From Photobacterium lipolyticum (lineage in GTDB: Bacteria > Pseudomonadota > Gammaproteobacteria > Enterobacterales > Vibrionaceae), in assembly GCF_003026475.1 (NCBI RefSeq), contig NZ_PYMC01000007.1, positions 62,001 through 126,000 on the forward strand: 64,000 bases of DNA. Direction: 5' to 3'. Below the pieces are notes generated by a model. It saw only the letters and a program-made list of their open reading frames with translations, had not been told where the DNA came from and searched no databases. Shown here piece by piece: positions 10,641 to 19,078 of this stretch (the first letter of the stretch is position 1; every line of letters begins with the position of its first letter). Position numbers and translations under genes: made by a program.

Positions 10641-10781
10641 TTGACAGCCTAAGTGAATAAATTATTTATCCTGTCAGGTATCAGTATTGAGCATATTGAT
10701 GATATCCTATGTGATCTCGATCAGGCAGTGCAACATGACGATTATAACAAACGCCAAAGAGCGAAGGGTAACGTCCGTTTG
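10641..10781 (+). promoter_or_regulatory. aphA promoter, LuxR-type palindrome and possible Qrr pairing site
   Basis: TTGACA (10641) and TATTTA/ATTTAT (10663-10669) form a good sigma-70 promoter, giving a leader of about 150 bases. The -10 element lies inside GAATAAATTATTTATC (10655-10670), whose ATAAATTATTTAT core resembles LuxR/HapR operators. AACGTCCGTTTG (10770-10781) matches, at 10 of 12 bases, the complement of the conserved Qrr sRNA segment (as I remember it). The gap 10387-10822 holds no other gene. Confidence 0.45.
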
Positions 10782-10822
10782 ATTGTATTTTTTTCTTTGC
10801 AGTATTTTATCGGATAGAAGAG

Positions 10823-11392
10823 ATGTCACTACCACACGTAATTTTAACCGTGCTAAGCAATCGCGACGCAACCGGTTACGATATCACCAAAGAATTTTCA
10901 CACAGCATCGGTTATTTCTGGAAAGCGAGCCACCAACAGGTGTATCGCGAACTGAATAAAATGGCCGGCAATAACCAGGTAACCTGTCAGCTTCAACCAC
11001 AAGAAGGTAAACCGGACCGTAAGGTCTACTCGATTACCGATCTAGGCCGTCAGGCACTGTTTGAATGGTTCCAGGAGCCCGCTCGCAATCCGACGATCCG
11101 CGATGAGTTCTCGGCCAAGCTACTGGTTTGCGGTGTTCATAATTCAGAGCCAATGCAACAACAGCTCGAGGCACTCATTGAAGAGTCTCACTCGCTAATG
11201 AACAACTATGAGGAGCTGGAAAAAGTCCACTTTGCTAATTACAAAGAAATGGATCGCCAGTCTCGTCTTGACCGCCTGACCCTACGCCGCGGCATGCATA
11301 ATCGCCAGGCGTGGATTTACTGGGCAGAAGAAGTTCTGGCTGAGCTGAAAGATCTGGATAGCGAAGCAAGCAAGATTGCGATCACCAAATAA
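10823..11392 (+). CDS. aphA: AphA, PadR-family quorum-sensing regulator
   Basis: PadR-type winged-helix regulator of 189 residues that closely resembles AphA of Vibrio: LPHVILTVLSNRDATGYDIT at the N-terminus, the helix SIGYFWKASHQQVYREL, the wing GKPDRKVYSITDLGR, and a C-terminal dimerising helical part ending RQAWIYWAEEVLAELKDL. In Vibrio, AphA is the master regulator at low cell density and activates virulence and biofilm programmes. The long leader with a LuxR-type palindrome on its promoter fits the known mutual repression with the high-density regulator. Monocistronic, with a terminator at 11422. Low-density function is inferred from homology. Confidence 0.92.
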   Translation: MSLPHVILTVLSNRDATGYDITKEFSHSIGYFWKASHQQVYRELNKMAGNNQVTCQLQPQEGKPDRKVYSITDLGRQALFEWFQEPARNPTIRDEFSAKLLVCGVHNSEPMQQQLEALIEESHSLMNNYEELEKVHFANYKEMDRQSRLDRLTLRRGMHNRQAWIYWAEEVLAELKDLDSEASKIAITK

Positions 11393-11421
11393 CGGAATGT
11401 CGTTATTTCGCTATACCGACT

Positions 11422-11449
11422 AAAAAAGCCGCTCTGAGCGGCTTTTTTA
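11422..11449. terminator. Bidirectional terminator between aphA and metF
   Basis: AAAAAAGCCGCTC stem with loop TGA and a matching T-rich arm; A and T runs on both sides allow use by both convergent genes. Confidence 0.85.
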
Positions 11450-11489
11450 TTGGCATCAATAACACGGTATCCGTTTCATCCCATTGGTA

Positions 11490-12458
<969 letters not shown>

Positions 12459-12460
12459 TT

Positions 12461-12487
12461 AGACGTCTATATGTCTACAGAATGTCT
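12461..12487 (-). promoter_or_regulatory. MetJ operator (met boxes) of metF
   Basis: Tandem eight-base met boxes AGACGTCT and ATATGTCT (12461-12476), followed after two bases by AGAATGTCT. The 17-mer TAGACGTCTATATGTCT is identical to the one before metB at 16349. Confidence 0.85.
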
Positions 12488-12560
12488 TGTAACCAAATTA
12501 ATGTCAACAAGGTGATCATGAATTTTTTTCAACTTCACATTCATAAACTTCAACATAACT

Positions 12561-12589
12561 TAAACACAAAAGCCCGCTACAGGCGGGCT
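12561..12589 (-). terminator. Terminator of metBL
   Basis: Minus-strand stem AGCCCGC/GCGGGCT with five-base loop, followed on the minus strand by TTTTGTG, 83 bases past the metL stop. Confidence 0.75.
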
Positions 12590-12671
12590 ATTCATGGCTG
12601 TTAGGTGATTAATTCCAGCTTTACTTCATACCGTGATATATCAAACTAGATTGGTTGCCATTTGGCATACT

Positions 12672-15092
12672 CTATAGCATCGCGGCCAGACGGTTGATAT
12701 CAGACAGCAATGCGCCGGCGGTGACATCACGGCCGGCTCCGGGCCCGCGGATCACCAACGGATTATCACGATACCAGCGGCTTTCAATGGCAAAAATATT
12801 GTCGCAAGGCAGTAAGTTGGCCAGGGCATGCTCTGCCGGCAACGCTTCAACCCCCACATGCGCTTTGCCATGCTTATCCAGACGCGCAACATAACGCAGC
12901 ACTTTATCTTCTTTCAGGGCTTTGTTCAGACGCTCGAACAACAGCTCGTCAAGCAGGCTGATCTGCTCAAAGAATCCGTCAAGCGTCAGATCTGCCAGTT
13001 CTACAGGCACTAACGAGCCCACCTTCACTTGCTCTGGCTCTAACGCCAGCCCTGATTCACGGGCCAGGATCACCAGTTTGCGCATCACGTCGCTGCCATC
13101 GAGATCATGCCGTGGATCCGGTTCGGTCAGCCCTTGCTGCCACGCCTGCTCTAGCAGCTGAGAAAAAGGCTGCGAGCCATCGAACTGCTGGAACAACCAG
13201 GATAACGTTCCGGAAAAGATCCCCGATACCGCAATAATTTCATCACCACTTTCACGTAAGTCCCGTACCGTGTGATTCACGGGCAGGCCCGCACCGACGG
13301 TGGCATTATATAACCAGTGGCGGCTGGTTTTGGCAAAGGCATCCTGCACCGCATGATAATCATCGCTCGAGGCTGAACCCGCGACTTTATTCGCTGAAAT
13401 CAGATGCAAGCCATTTTCAGCCATGCTGGGGTATTTCGCCGCCAGCTCCGCACTGGCCGTCACATCCAGTACCACCACATCATCATAAGGATTAGAGGCT
13501 AAGGCCGCGAGCAGCTCCCCGTCGGCGTACTCCACGGCTTCATCCTCAAACGCGCCGAGGGCACGAGTCGGTTCAATGCCCTGAAAATCAACCCAGTGAC
13601 GGCAACTGTCGGCAACACCGATTAAGGTAAAACTCATACCGTGGCGCTTCTCAAGCTGTTCTTTCTCAGCATCAAACAGCTCAAGCCAGCGGCTACCTAT
13701 ATTGCCTTTACCGCACAACACCAGGCCAATACGTTTCTGAGCCTGAAACAGGCTCTGATGAAGACCGACAATCAAGTTTTCAGTATCGACCTTACGCAGC
13801 ACCGCGACCAGGCTCAAGCCTGATTCCGCTTCTTCCATAAACTCCACCGGCAGCCTTTTCAGCTGCTGATAGAAGCCGTGGCAATGCACGGGGTTATTCA
13901 CCACACCCGCCCCTACCGCGGCAACCATTGAGAAGCCTTCGCGTAACCTCAGCTCGGCAGCAATCCCACTGTCTTGCAGCAGTGCCAGTACGCCATTCAC
14001 CACCTCGCTGGTGTATGCCAGCAAAATACGTCCCTGATCGGCTTCAGTACTCTGTGCCAGCGGTAACAGCTGCGCACGCTGCAAAATACGATCCAGCTCG
14101 GCCTTTACGGGTTCAAGATCGTGTGAACGCGGTATCTCTACTTCAATCAGGCATATCTCATCTAATGAGGTGACAATTTTAGCACCACGCCCGGAAGCCA
14201 ATATACGCTCGACCCGGGTCGAGCCGGATTCCGGCTGATGGCTGCTGCGCAAGGTTAAACCAATCGCACTCTGTGCAACGGGCTGTAAGGTTCGGCTATG
14301 CAGCACGGGAGCCGCCAGACGGGCCAGTTCATTGGCTTCATCCAGGCGCAGCAGAGGCAACAAGCAGGCGTCACCGACTTTGCGCGGATCCGCGCTGTAT
14401 ACGCCAGCCACATCACTCCAGATAGTCACTCGCGACACCTCCGCCAAGGCACCAATCACAGTGGCAGAATAGTCAGAACCATTACGCCCTAGCAACACCG
14501 TTTCTTCCTGCTGATTACGCGCCATGAAGCCGGTGATCACAATGCGATGCAAACTGTGCTGGGCCAGCTGTTCTTTTAGCAACGGCCAGGATTGAGCGCG
14601 ATCCACTTCCGGTTGAGCCATCCGCTCTGCGCGAAGAAAGCTTCGCGAATCAAGGTAAGTCGCGCGCATCTCTTGGCGATTAAGTAAAGCAGCCAGCAAT
14701 CGGGCAGACCACAGTTCACCATGGCCTAAAATCGCCGCGTATACCGGTTCAGTAATATCCTGCTCATTCAGCTTAGCCAGTTTACTCAGATCTAGATGCA
14801 GCTGGGTTAATAGTTCATCGGCAACAGAGCCGGTCACCAGCGCTTCGATTAGCCCTTGCTGATACTGGCGCAAGCTTTGCAGCGTCTCATGGGCCTGACG
14901 CCCGTCTTTGCCAAGTCGTTCAATCCACTCAATCAGCTTATTCGTTGTTTTTCCGGCCGCTGAGACCACAATCAGATCTTCAACATCAGAATACTCCCGC
15001 AGGATCGCGGCGACCCGCCGATAGCAATCAGGGTCGGCTAGGCTACTGCCGCCAAATTTATGGAGCTGGCGATGGGCTGGCTGTGTCATCAT
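12672..15092 (-). CDS. metL: Bifunctional aspartokinase / homoserine dehydrogenase II
   Basis: Catalyses the first and third steps from aspartate to homoserine for methionine. The N-terminal aspartokinase starts HKFGGSSLADPDCYRR and has VSAAGKTTNK and GRNGSDYSATVIGAL; a regulatory region follows, and the C-terminal half is NAD(P)-dependent homoserine dehydrogenase with LVLCGKGNIGSRWLELF, SANKVAGS and TVGAGLPV. The 806 residues match the MetL class. The ATG at 15092 overlaps the metB stop by four bases (ATGA), so the two are translationally coupled; a second ATG directly follows at 15089. Controlled with metB by the MetJ operator at 16349. Confidence 0.96.
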   Translation of the reverse strand: MMTQPAHRQLHKFGGSSLADPDCYRRVAAILREYSDVEDLIVVSAAGKTTNKLIEWIERLGKDGRQAHETLQSLRQYQQGLIEALVTGSVADELLTQLHLDLSKLAKLNEQDITEPVYAAILGHGELWSARLLAALLNRQEMRATYLDSRSFLRAERMAQPEVDRAQSWPLLKEQLAQHSLHRIVITGFMARNQQEETVLLGRNGSDYSATVIGALAEVSRVTIWSDVAGVYSADPRKVGDACLLPLLRLDEANELARLAAPVLHSRTLQPVAQSAIGLTLRSSHQPESGSTRVERILASGRGAKIVTSLDEICLIEVEIPRSHDLEPVKAELDRILQRAQLLPLAQSTEADQGRILLAYTSEVVNGVLALLQDSGIAAELRLREGFSMVAAVGAGVVNNPVHCHGFYQQLKRLPVEFMEEAESGLSLVAVLRKVDTENLIVGLHQSLFQAQKRIGLVLCGKGNIGSRWLELFDAEKEQLEKRHGMSFTLIGVADSCRHWVDFQGIEPTRALGAFEDEAVEYADGELLAALASNPYDDVVVLDVTASAELAAKYPSMAENGLHLISANKVAGSASSDDYHAVQDAFAKTSRHWLYNATVGAGLPVNHTVRDLRESGDEIIAVSGIFSGTLSWLFQQFDGSQPFSQLLEQAWQQGLTEPDPRHDLDGSDVMRKLVILARESGLALEPEQVKVGSLVPVELADLTLDGFFEQISLLDELLFERLNKALKEDKVLRYVARLDKHGKAHVGVEALPAEHALANLLPCDNIFAIESRWYRDNPLVIRGPGAGRDVTAGALLSDINRLAAML

Positions 15093-16258
15093 GCTCCAAC
15101 CTCCGCAGCCTGCTTAAATGCCTGCTCAAGATCCACGATAAGGTCGCGAGGATCTTCCAGGCCAACCGACAGGCGTAACAGTGACGGCTTAATACCGGCT
15201 TCGGCCTGTGCTTCATCGGTCATCGCACGGTGAGTCATACTGGCAGGGTGAGCAATCAGGCTTTCCGTGCCCCCAAGAGATTCTGCCAGCGAAAAACAGT
15301 TAAGAGCCGCAACAAATACTTCCAGCTGACGCTGGCTGCCTGCCAGTTCAAAACTGAGCATGGAGCCAAAACCCTGCTGCTGGTTAACGGCAATATCATG
15401 ACCCGGGTGATCCGGTAGCGCCGGGTGATAAATCTGCCCGACCAACGCCTGAGTTTGCAGATATGCCAGCACCTGGGCTGCATTTTCTTCATGCATCCTC
15501 ATCCGGGGCACTAAGGTTCTTAAACCCCGCAGGGTTAAATACGCATCAAACGGCGCGCCTGTTGCCCCAATGCAGTTCGCCCACCAGGCAATATTCTCGG
15601 CTTGCTCCGGATCTTTGGCAATCAGGATCCCCCCCACGACATCAGAATGACCATTGATATACTTCGTGGTGGAGTGCACCACAAAATCAGCCCCCAATTT
15701 TATCGGTTGCTGCAAGACCGGTGATAGAAAGGTGTTATCAACCGCAACCTGCGCACCAACCTGTGCTGCTTGCTGGCACAAGGCTTCAACATCAAGCACG
15801 CGTAACAGCGGGTTTGACGGGGTTTCAACCCAGACAATTTTGGGTTTTTTCGCCAGTGCCGCGGCAAGTGCGGACGGATCGGACTGGTCGACAAACGCAA
15901 CGTTGAAATCACCTTTATTGGCACGGGTATTAAACAAACGGTAGGTTCCGCCGTAGCAGTCATGCGGGGCAACAATTAAATCTTCCGGGCCTAATAGCGC
16001 AGAAACCAATAAGTTAATGGCTGCGGTACCGCAACTGGTGACCACGCCTCCGGCACCGCCTTCCAGTTCTGACAAGGCATCGGCTAACATATTACGGGTC
16101 GGGTTACCCGAGCGGGAGTAATCGTACTGGGGAAGCTCACCGAGCCCTGGAAAGCTATAGGTGGAGGTCAGATAAATCGGTGGAACGACGGCATTGTGCT
16201 GGCTGTCCGATTCAATACCGGCACGTACCGCGATGGTGGCAAACTGCTTGTCACTCAT
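15089..16258 (-). CDS. metB: Cystathionine gamma-synthase
   Basis: PLP enzyme joining O-succinylhomoserine and cysteine into cystathionine. The 389 residues carry the Cys/Met metabolism signature: YDYSRSGNPTR, an aspartate in VAVDNTFLSP, and the Schiff-base lysine in HSTTKYINGHSDVVGG. The MetB assignment, rather than MetC or MetZ, rests on the metL partner and the C-terminal SLGGTESLIAHPASMTH with the inducible methionine cluster. First gene of metBL, divergent from metJ as in enteric bacteria. Confidence 0.94.
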   Translation of the reverse strand: MSDKQFATIAVRAGIESDSQHNAVVPPIYLTSTYSFPGLGELPQYDYSRSGNPTRNMLADALSELEGGAGGVVTSCGTAAINLLVSALLGPEDLIVAPHDCYGGTYRLFNTRANKGDFNVAFVDQSDPSALAAALAKKPKIVWVETPSNPLLRVLDVEALCQQAAQVGAQVAVDNTFLSPVLQQPIKLGADFVVHSTTKYINGHSDVVGGILIAKDPEQAENIAWWANCIGATGAPFDAYLTLRGLRTLVPRMRMHEENAAQVLAYLQTQALVGQIYHPALPDHPGHDIAVNQQQGFGSMLSFELAGSQRQLEVFVAALNCFSLAESLGGTESLIAHPASMTHRAMTDEAQAEAGIKPSLLRLSVGLEDPRDLIVDLEQAFKQAAEVGA

Positions 16259-16348
16259 AATAACCTTCCTTGTCTCGGGCTAAGCCCTGTTCCCGAATAA
16301 AATTGCAGCAATCACATTAACCACATTCAATTGAGCCGTCAACACCTC

Positions 16349-16365
16349 TAGACGTCTATATGTCT
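16349..16365. promoter_or_regulatory. MetJ operator between metB and metJ
   Basis: Two adjacent met boxes, AGACGTCT and ATATGTCT, in the divergent metB-metJ gap. It can serve both metBL repression and metJ autoregulation. Confidence 0.85.
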
Positions 16366-16440
16366 TTCCTTATGGCAGTAAATCCCGCTAAAATTCGGAG
16401 ATATATTTATTTGATCCCAACATCGCTGAGAAGGTAGAAC

Positions 16441-16758
16441 ATGGCAGAGTGGAATGGCGAATACATCAGCCCATACGCGGAACACGGTAAAAAAAATGAG
16501 CAAGTTAAGAAAATTACTGTTTCGATTCCATTAAAGGTTTTAAAAATACTGACGGATGAGCGTACTCGCCGTCAGGTAAATAACCTGCGTCACGCAACGA
16601 ACAGCGAACTGCTGTGCGAAGCATTCCTGCACGCTTATACTGGTCAGCCGTTACCAACCGATGACGACATCCGTAAAGATTGCCCAGATGATCTGCCAGC
16701 AGAAGCCAAAGCCCTGATGGACGAAATGGGGATCAAATACGAAGACATCAATGAATAA
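16441..16758 (+). CDS. metJ: Methionine repressor MetJ
   Basis: Ribbon-helix-helix repressor of 105 residues, the usual length. It binds S-adenosylmethionine as co-repressor and then binds tandem AGACGTCT boxes. The DNA-contacting beta ribbon [20 protein letters not shown] and the following [26 protein letters not shown] helices are nearly those of Escherichia coli. Divergent from metBL and close to metF; both target operators are visible in this window. Confidence 0.97.
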   Translation: MAEWNGEYISPYAEHGKKNEQVKKITVSIPLKVLKILTDERTRRQVNNLRHATNSELLCEAFLHAYTGQPLPTDDDIRKDCPDDLPAEAKALMDEMGIKYEDINE

Positions 16759-16820
16759 TTGAACCGGTACGCGCTCGTAAGCCACCTGCTATCTCTCTTT
16801 ACAGATGATAGACGGATATA

Positions 16821-16848
16821 AAAAAACCAGCCAATCGGCTGGTTTTTT
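16821..16848. terminator. Bidirectional terminator between metJ and malic enzyme gene
   Basis: Twelve-base perfect stem (AAAAAACCAGCC) with loop AATC and a matching T-rich arm. Confidence 0.88.
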
Positions 16849-16907
16849 GTTATCGGCATAAAGCTATCTGTCGGTATTCAGTTTGCCGCTCTATTTCAAG
16901 AGCACTT

Positions 16908-18158
16908 TTATTTGTCTTCCATGTAGCCAACAGGCATCTCAATCTGGGCGACACCCGAATCAATCGCCGCCTGGGCGACAGCTTTGGCCACACGAGGAAG
17001 TAGACGTGGATCCATTGGTTTAGGAATAATGTACTCCATGCCAAATTCCAGTTTGTCGACGCCCGCGGCTTTTAGTACTTCCGCAGGAACCGGCTCTTTG
17101 GTCAGTTCACGAATAGCTTTAACCGCGGCCAGTTTCATTTCGTCATTGATCTTGCTCGCGCGTACATCCAGCGCACCGCGGAAAATGAATGGAAAGCAGA
17201 TAACATTATTGACCTGGTTAGGATAATCAGAGCGGCCAGTCCCCATGATCAGATCATCACGTACCGCATGTGCCAGCTCTGGCTTGATTTCCGGATCCGG
17301 ATTGGAACAAGCAAAAACAATGGGCTTATCAGCCATCAATTTAAGTGCTTCAGGTTCAAATAGATTCGGACCCGATACCCCGACAAAGATATCAGCGCCT
17401 TCGATAACATCTTCCAGCGTACGTTTATCGGTATTATTCGCAAACAGCTGCTTATATTCGTTAATGTCGTCACGGCGTGTATGAATGACCCCTTTGCGGT
17501 CAAGCATGTAGATCTTCTCGCGCAGGGCACCTGACTTAATCAGCAGTTCCATACATGCCACCGCCGCCGCCCCGGCACCTAAACAGACGATAACAGATTC
17601 ACTAATCTCTTTGCCTTGCAGCTCAAGGGCATTCAGCATCCCAGCGGCTGTTACAATCGCGGTACCATGCTGATCATCGTGGAAAACAGGGACACTACAG
17701 CGTTCAATCAGACGTTTTTCGATTTCAAAACAGTCGGGTGCTTTGATGTCTTCCAGGTTGATACCACCGAAGGTATCTGCGATGTTGGCCACCGTATCAA
17801 CAAACTCATCGATAGTGCGGTGCTTCACTTCAATATCAATAGAATCCAGCCCCGCAAAACGCTTAAACAGTAGCGATTTACCTTCCATTACCGGCTTGGA
17901 TGCCAGAGGACCAAGGTTACCTAACCCCAGAATTGCCGTACCGTTCGTAATCACCGCAACCATGTTGCCTTTACCCGTGTATTTATACACATTCTCTGCA
18001 TTTTGGGCGATCTCTCGAACAGGCTCCGCGACACCCGGGCTATACGCCAGCGCCAGATCTTCAACCGTATCAGCCGGCTTAGTAAGTGCTACTGCGATTT
18101 TTCCTGGTACTGGGTAAGCATGATAATCAAGTGCTTGTTGGCGAAAATCTTCAGACAT
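16908..18158 (-). CDS. Malic enzyme (oxaloacetate-decarboxylating), short form
   Basis: Oxidatively decarboxylates malate to pyruvate. The 416 residues cover only the malic domain and NAD(P)-binding domain; the phosphotransacetylase-like C-terminal domain of E. coli MaeB is absent. Motifs visible are AYSPGVAEPVREIA, FHDDQHGTAIVTAAGM, the LGAGAAAVACMELL dinucleotide loop and FACSNPDPEI. Cofactor preference cannot be settled by eye. Transcribed alone, with an unusual 16-bp palindrome 83 bases upstream of its start that could be its operator. Confidence 0.93.
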   Translation of the reverse strand: MSEDFRQQALDYHAYPVPGKIAVALTKPADTVEDLALAYSPGVAEPVREIAQNAENVYKYTGKGNMVAVITNGTAILGLGNLGPLASKPVMEGKSLLFKRFAGLDSIDIEVKHRTIDEFVDTVANIADTFGGINLEDIKAPDCFEIEKRLIERCSVPVFHDDQHGTAIVTAAGMLNALELQGKEISESVIVCLGAGAAAVACMELLIKSGALREKIYMLDRKGVIHTRRDDINEYKQLFANNTDKRTLEDVIEGADIFVGVSGPNLFEPEALKLMADKPIVFACSNPDPEIKPELAHAVRDDLIMGTGRSDYPNQVNNVICFPFIFRGALDVRASKINDEMKLAAVKAIRELTKEPVPAEVLKAAGVDKLEFGMEYIIPKPMDPRLLPRVAKAVAQAAIDSGVAQIEMPVGYMEDK

Positions 18159-18240
18159 AGTGTTCTGGGTCCTAGGTAAAAAGGAGAGCTTGATCCTAAA
18201 TGAAAATGATGTTCAGTTCGATCTTGAGAGGCAGATCATA

Positions 18241-18256
18241 TTCTATCGTGATAGAA
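18241..18256 (-). promoter_or_regulatory. Perfect palindrome upstream of the malic enzyme gene
   Basis: TTCTATC-GT-GATAGAA, two perfect seven-base arms around two bases. The position upstream of the start fits an operator; I cannot assign it to a known regulator. The rest of 18159-18410 shows no gene. Confidence 0.4.
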
Positions 18257-18410
18257 AATCCTAGTTCAGTACAACAGGTCAAGCCAATTGCATGCTCATA
18301 TATGATACTTCGGCAGAAAAACGGGTAGAAAATGTGCTACACAGGAAGAGGGAGATAGATAAAACAGCCAGAACGGCTTAATAAAACGGTAGAAAACGCG
18401 AAGGCAAAAT

Positions 18411-18440
18411 GACAAAAAGGGATGCATAAGCATCCCTTTT
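18411..18440 (-). terminator. rpmE terminator
   Basis: Eleven-base perfect stem AAAAGGGATGC/GCATCCCTTTT, loop ATAA, T-rich on the minus strand; 23 bases past the rpmE stop. Confidence 0.85.
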
Positions 18441-18462
18441 CTCGGAATTCATCTGGCTAAAA

Positions 18463-18675
18463 TTATTTAGCAGAAAGAGCACCGAAACGCTTGTTGAACT
18501 TGTCAACACGACCACCAGAGCTAACTTCACGCTGCTTACCGGTGTAGAATGGGTGACATTTGTCACACACATCAAGGTTAACGTCTTTACGCATAGTTGA
18601 CTGGAATACGAAATTGTTGCCGCAAGAACAACGAGCGTTCACTGCTGAGTAATCTGGGTGGATACCTTGTTTCAT
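18463..18675 (-). CDS. rpmE: 50S ribosomal protein L31, zinc-binding type
   Basis: Seventy-residue bL31. It keeps the four zinc ligands, Cys16, Cys18, Cys37 and Cys40 (CSCG and [10 protein letters not shown]), so it is the zinc-containing paralogue rather than the zinc-free YkgM form made under zinc starvation. C-terminal [13 protein letters not shown] is typical. Upstream of priA on the opposite strand, as in enteric bacteria and Vibrio. A hairpin in its leader may be an autogenous control element. Confidence 0.96.
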   Translation of the reverse strand: MKQGIHPDYSAVNARCSCGNNFVFQSTMRKDVNLDVCDKCHPFYTGKQREVSSGGRVDKFNKRFGALSAK

Positions 18676-18697
18676 GGGATAACCTCAAGCTAAGGCC

Positions 18698-18730
18698 GTG
18701 TCGCTCTCCCGATCCAAAGCCGGGCACCAC
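18698..18730 (-). promoter_or_regulatory. Possible L31 autoregulatory leader hairpin
   Basis: In the rpmE leader CCCG (18708-18711) pairs with CGGG (18721-18724), and GTG with CAC outside an internal loop. Gammaproteobacterial rpmE leaders with an L31-binding structure are known, but I have not matched this one to a model. Confidence 0.35.
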
Positions 18731-18862
18731 ACGTCGTTAAATACAGTATGCCGCAAATGCGACAAATTAGGCGGCGTATAGTAATCAATCACGCAGCCCA
18801 GATCAACCAACTCGCTACTTTTTTCATCACATTATTCGTCGCCTGCTTGCTATGGCTAGATT

Positions 18863-18916
18863 TATACCCAAATGACTTCAAGATGGATGAACTCTGCATT
18901 TTGAAGTGGTGGGGGA
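18863..18916. repeat. Dispersed palindromic repeat, near-complete copy 2
   Basis: Left arm starts TATACCCAAATGACTTC; after a short loop the right arm CTGCATTTTGAAGTGG folds back on it with a decayed outer end. It lies in the rpmE-priA gap (18676-19078), which has no other gene. Confidence 0.6.
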
Positions 18917-19078
18917 TCGACCAGTCACTGACAATAACCCCGTCATATTTATCCGTTTGGGATAAAGCGCCGGGCAAGGTACACTTCCCTCATAAAATAA
19001 AAGTCTTCCTTCATTATAGATCCTGCAGCCGTTCAGCTCTCTCGAGCGGGATAGTTACAGCTTTTTCAGCGGTTAGTT

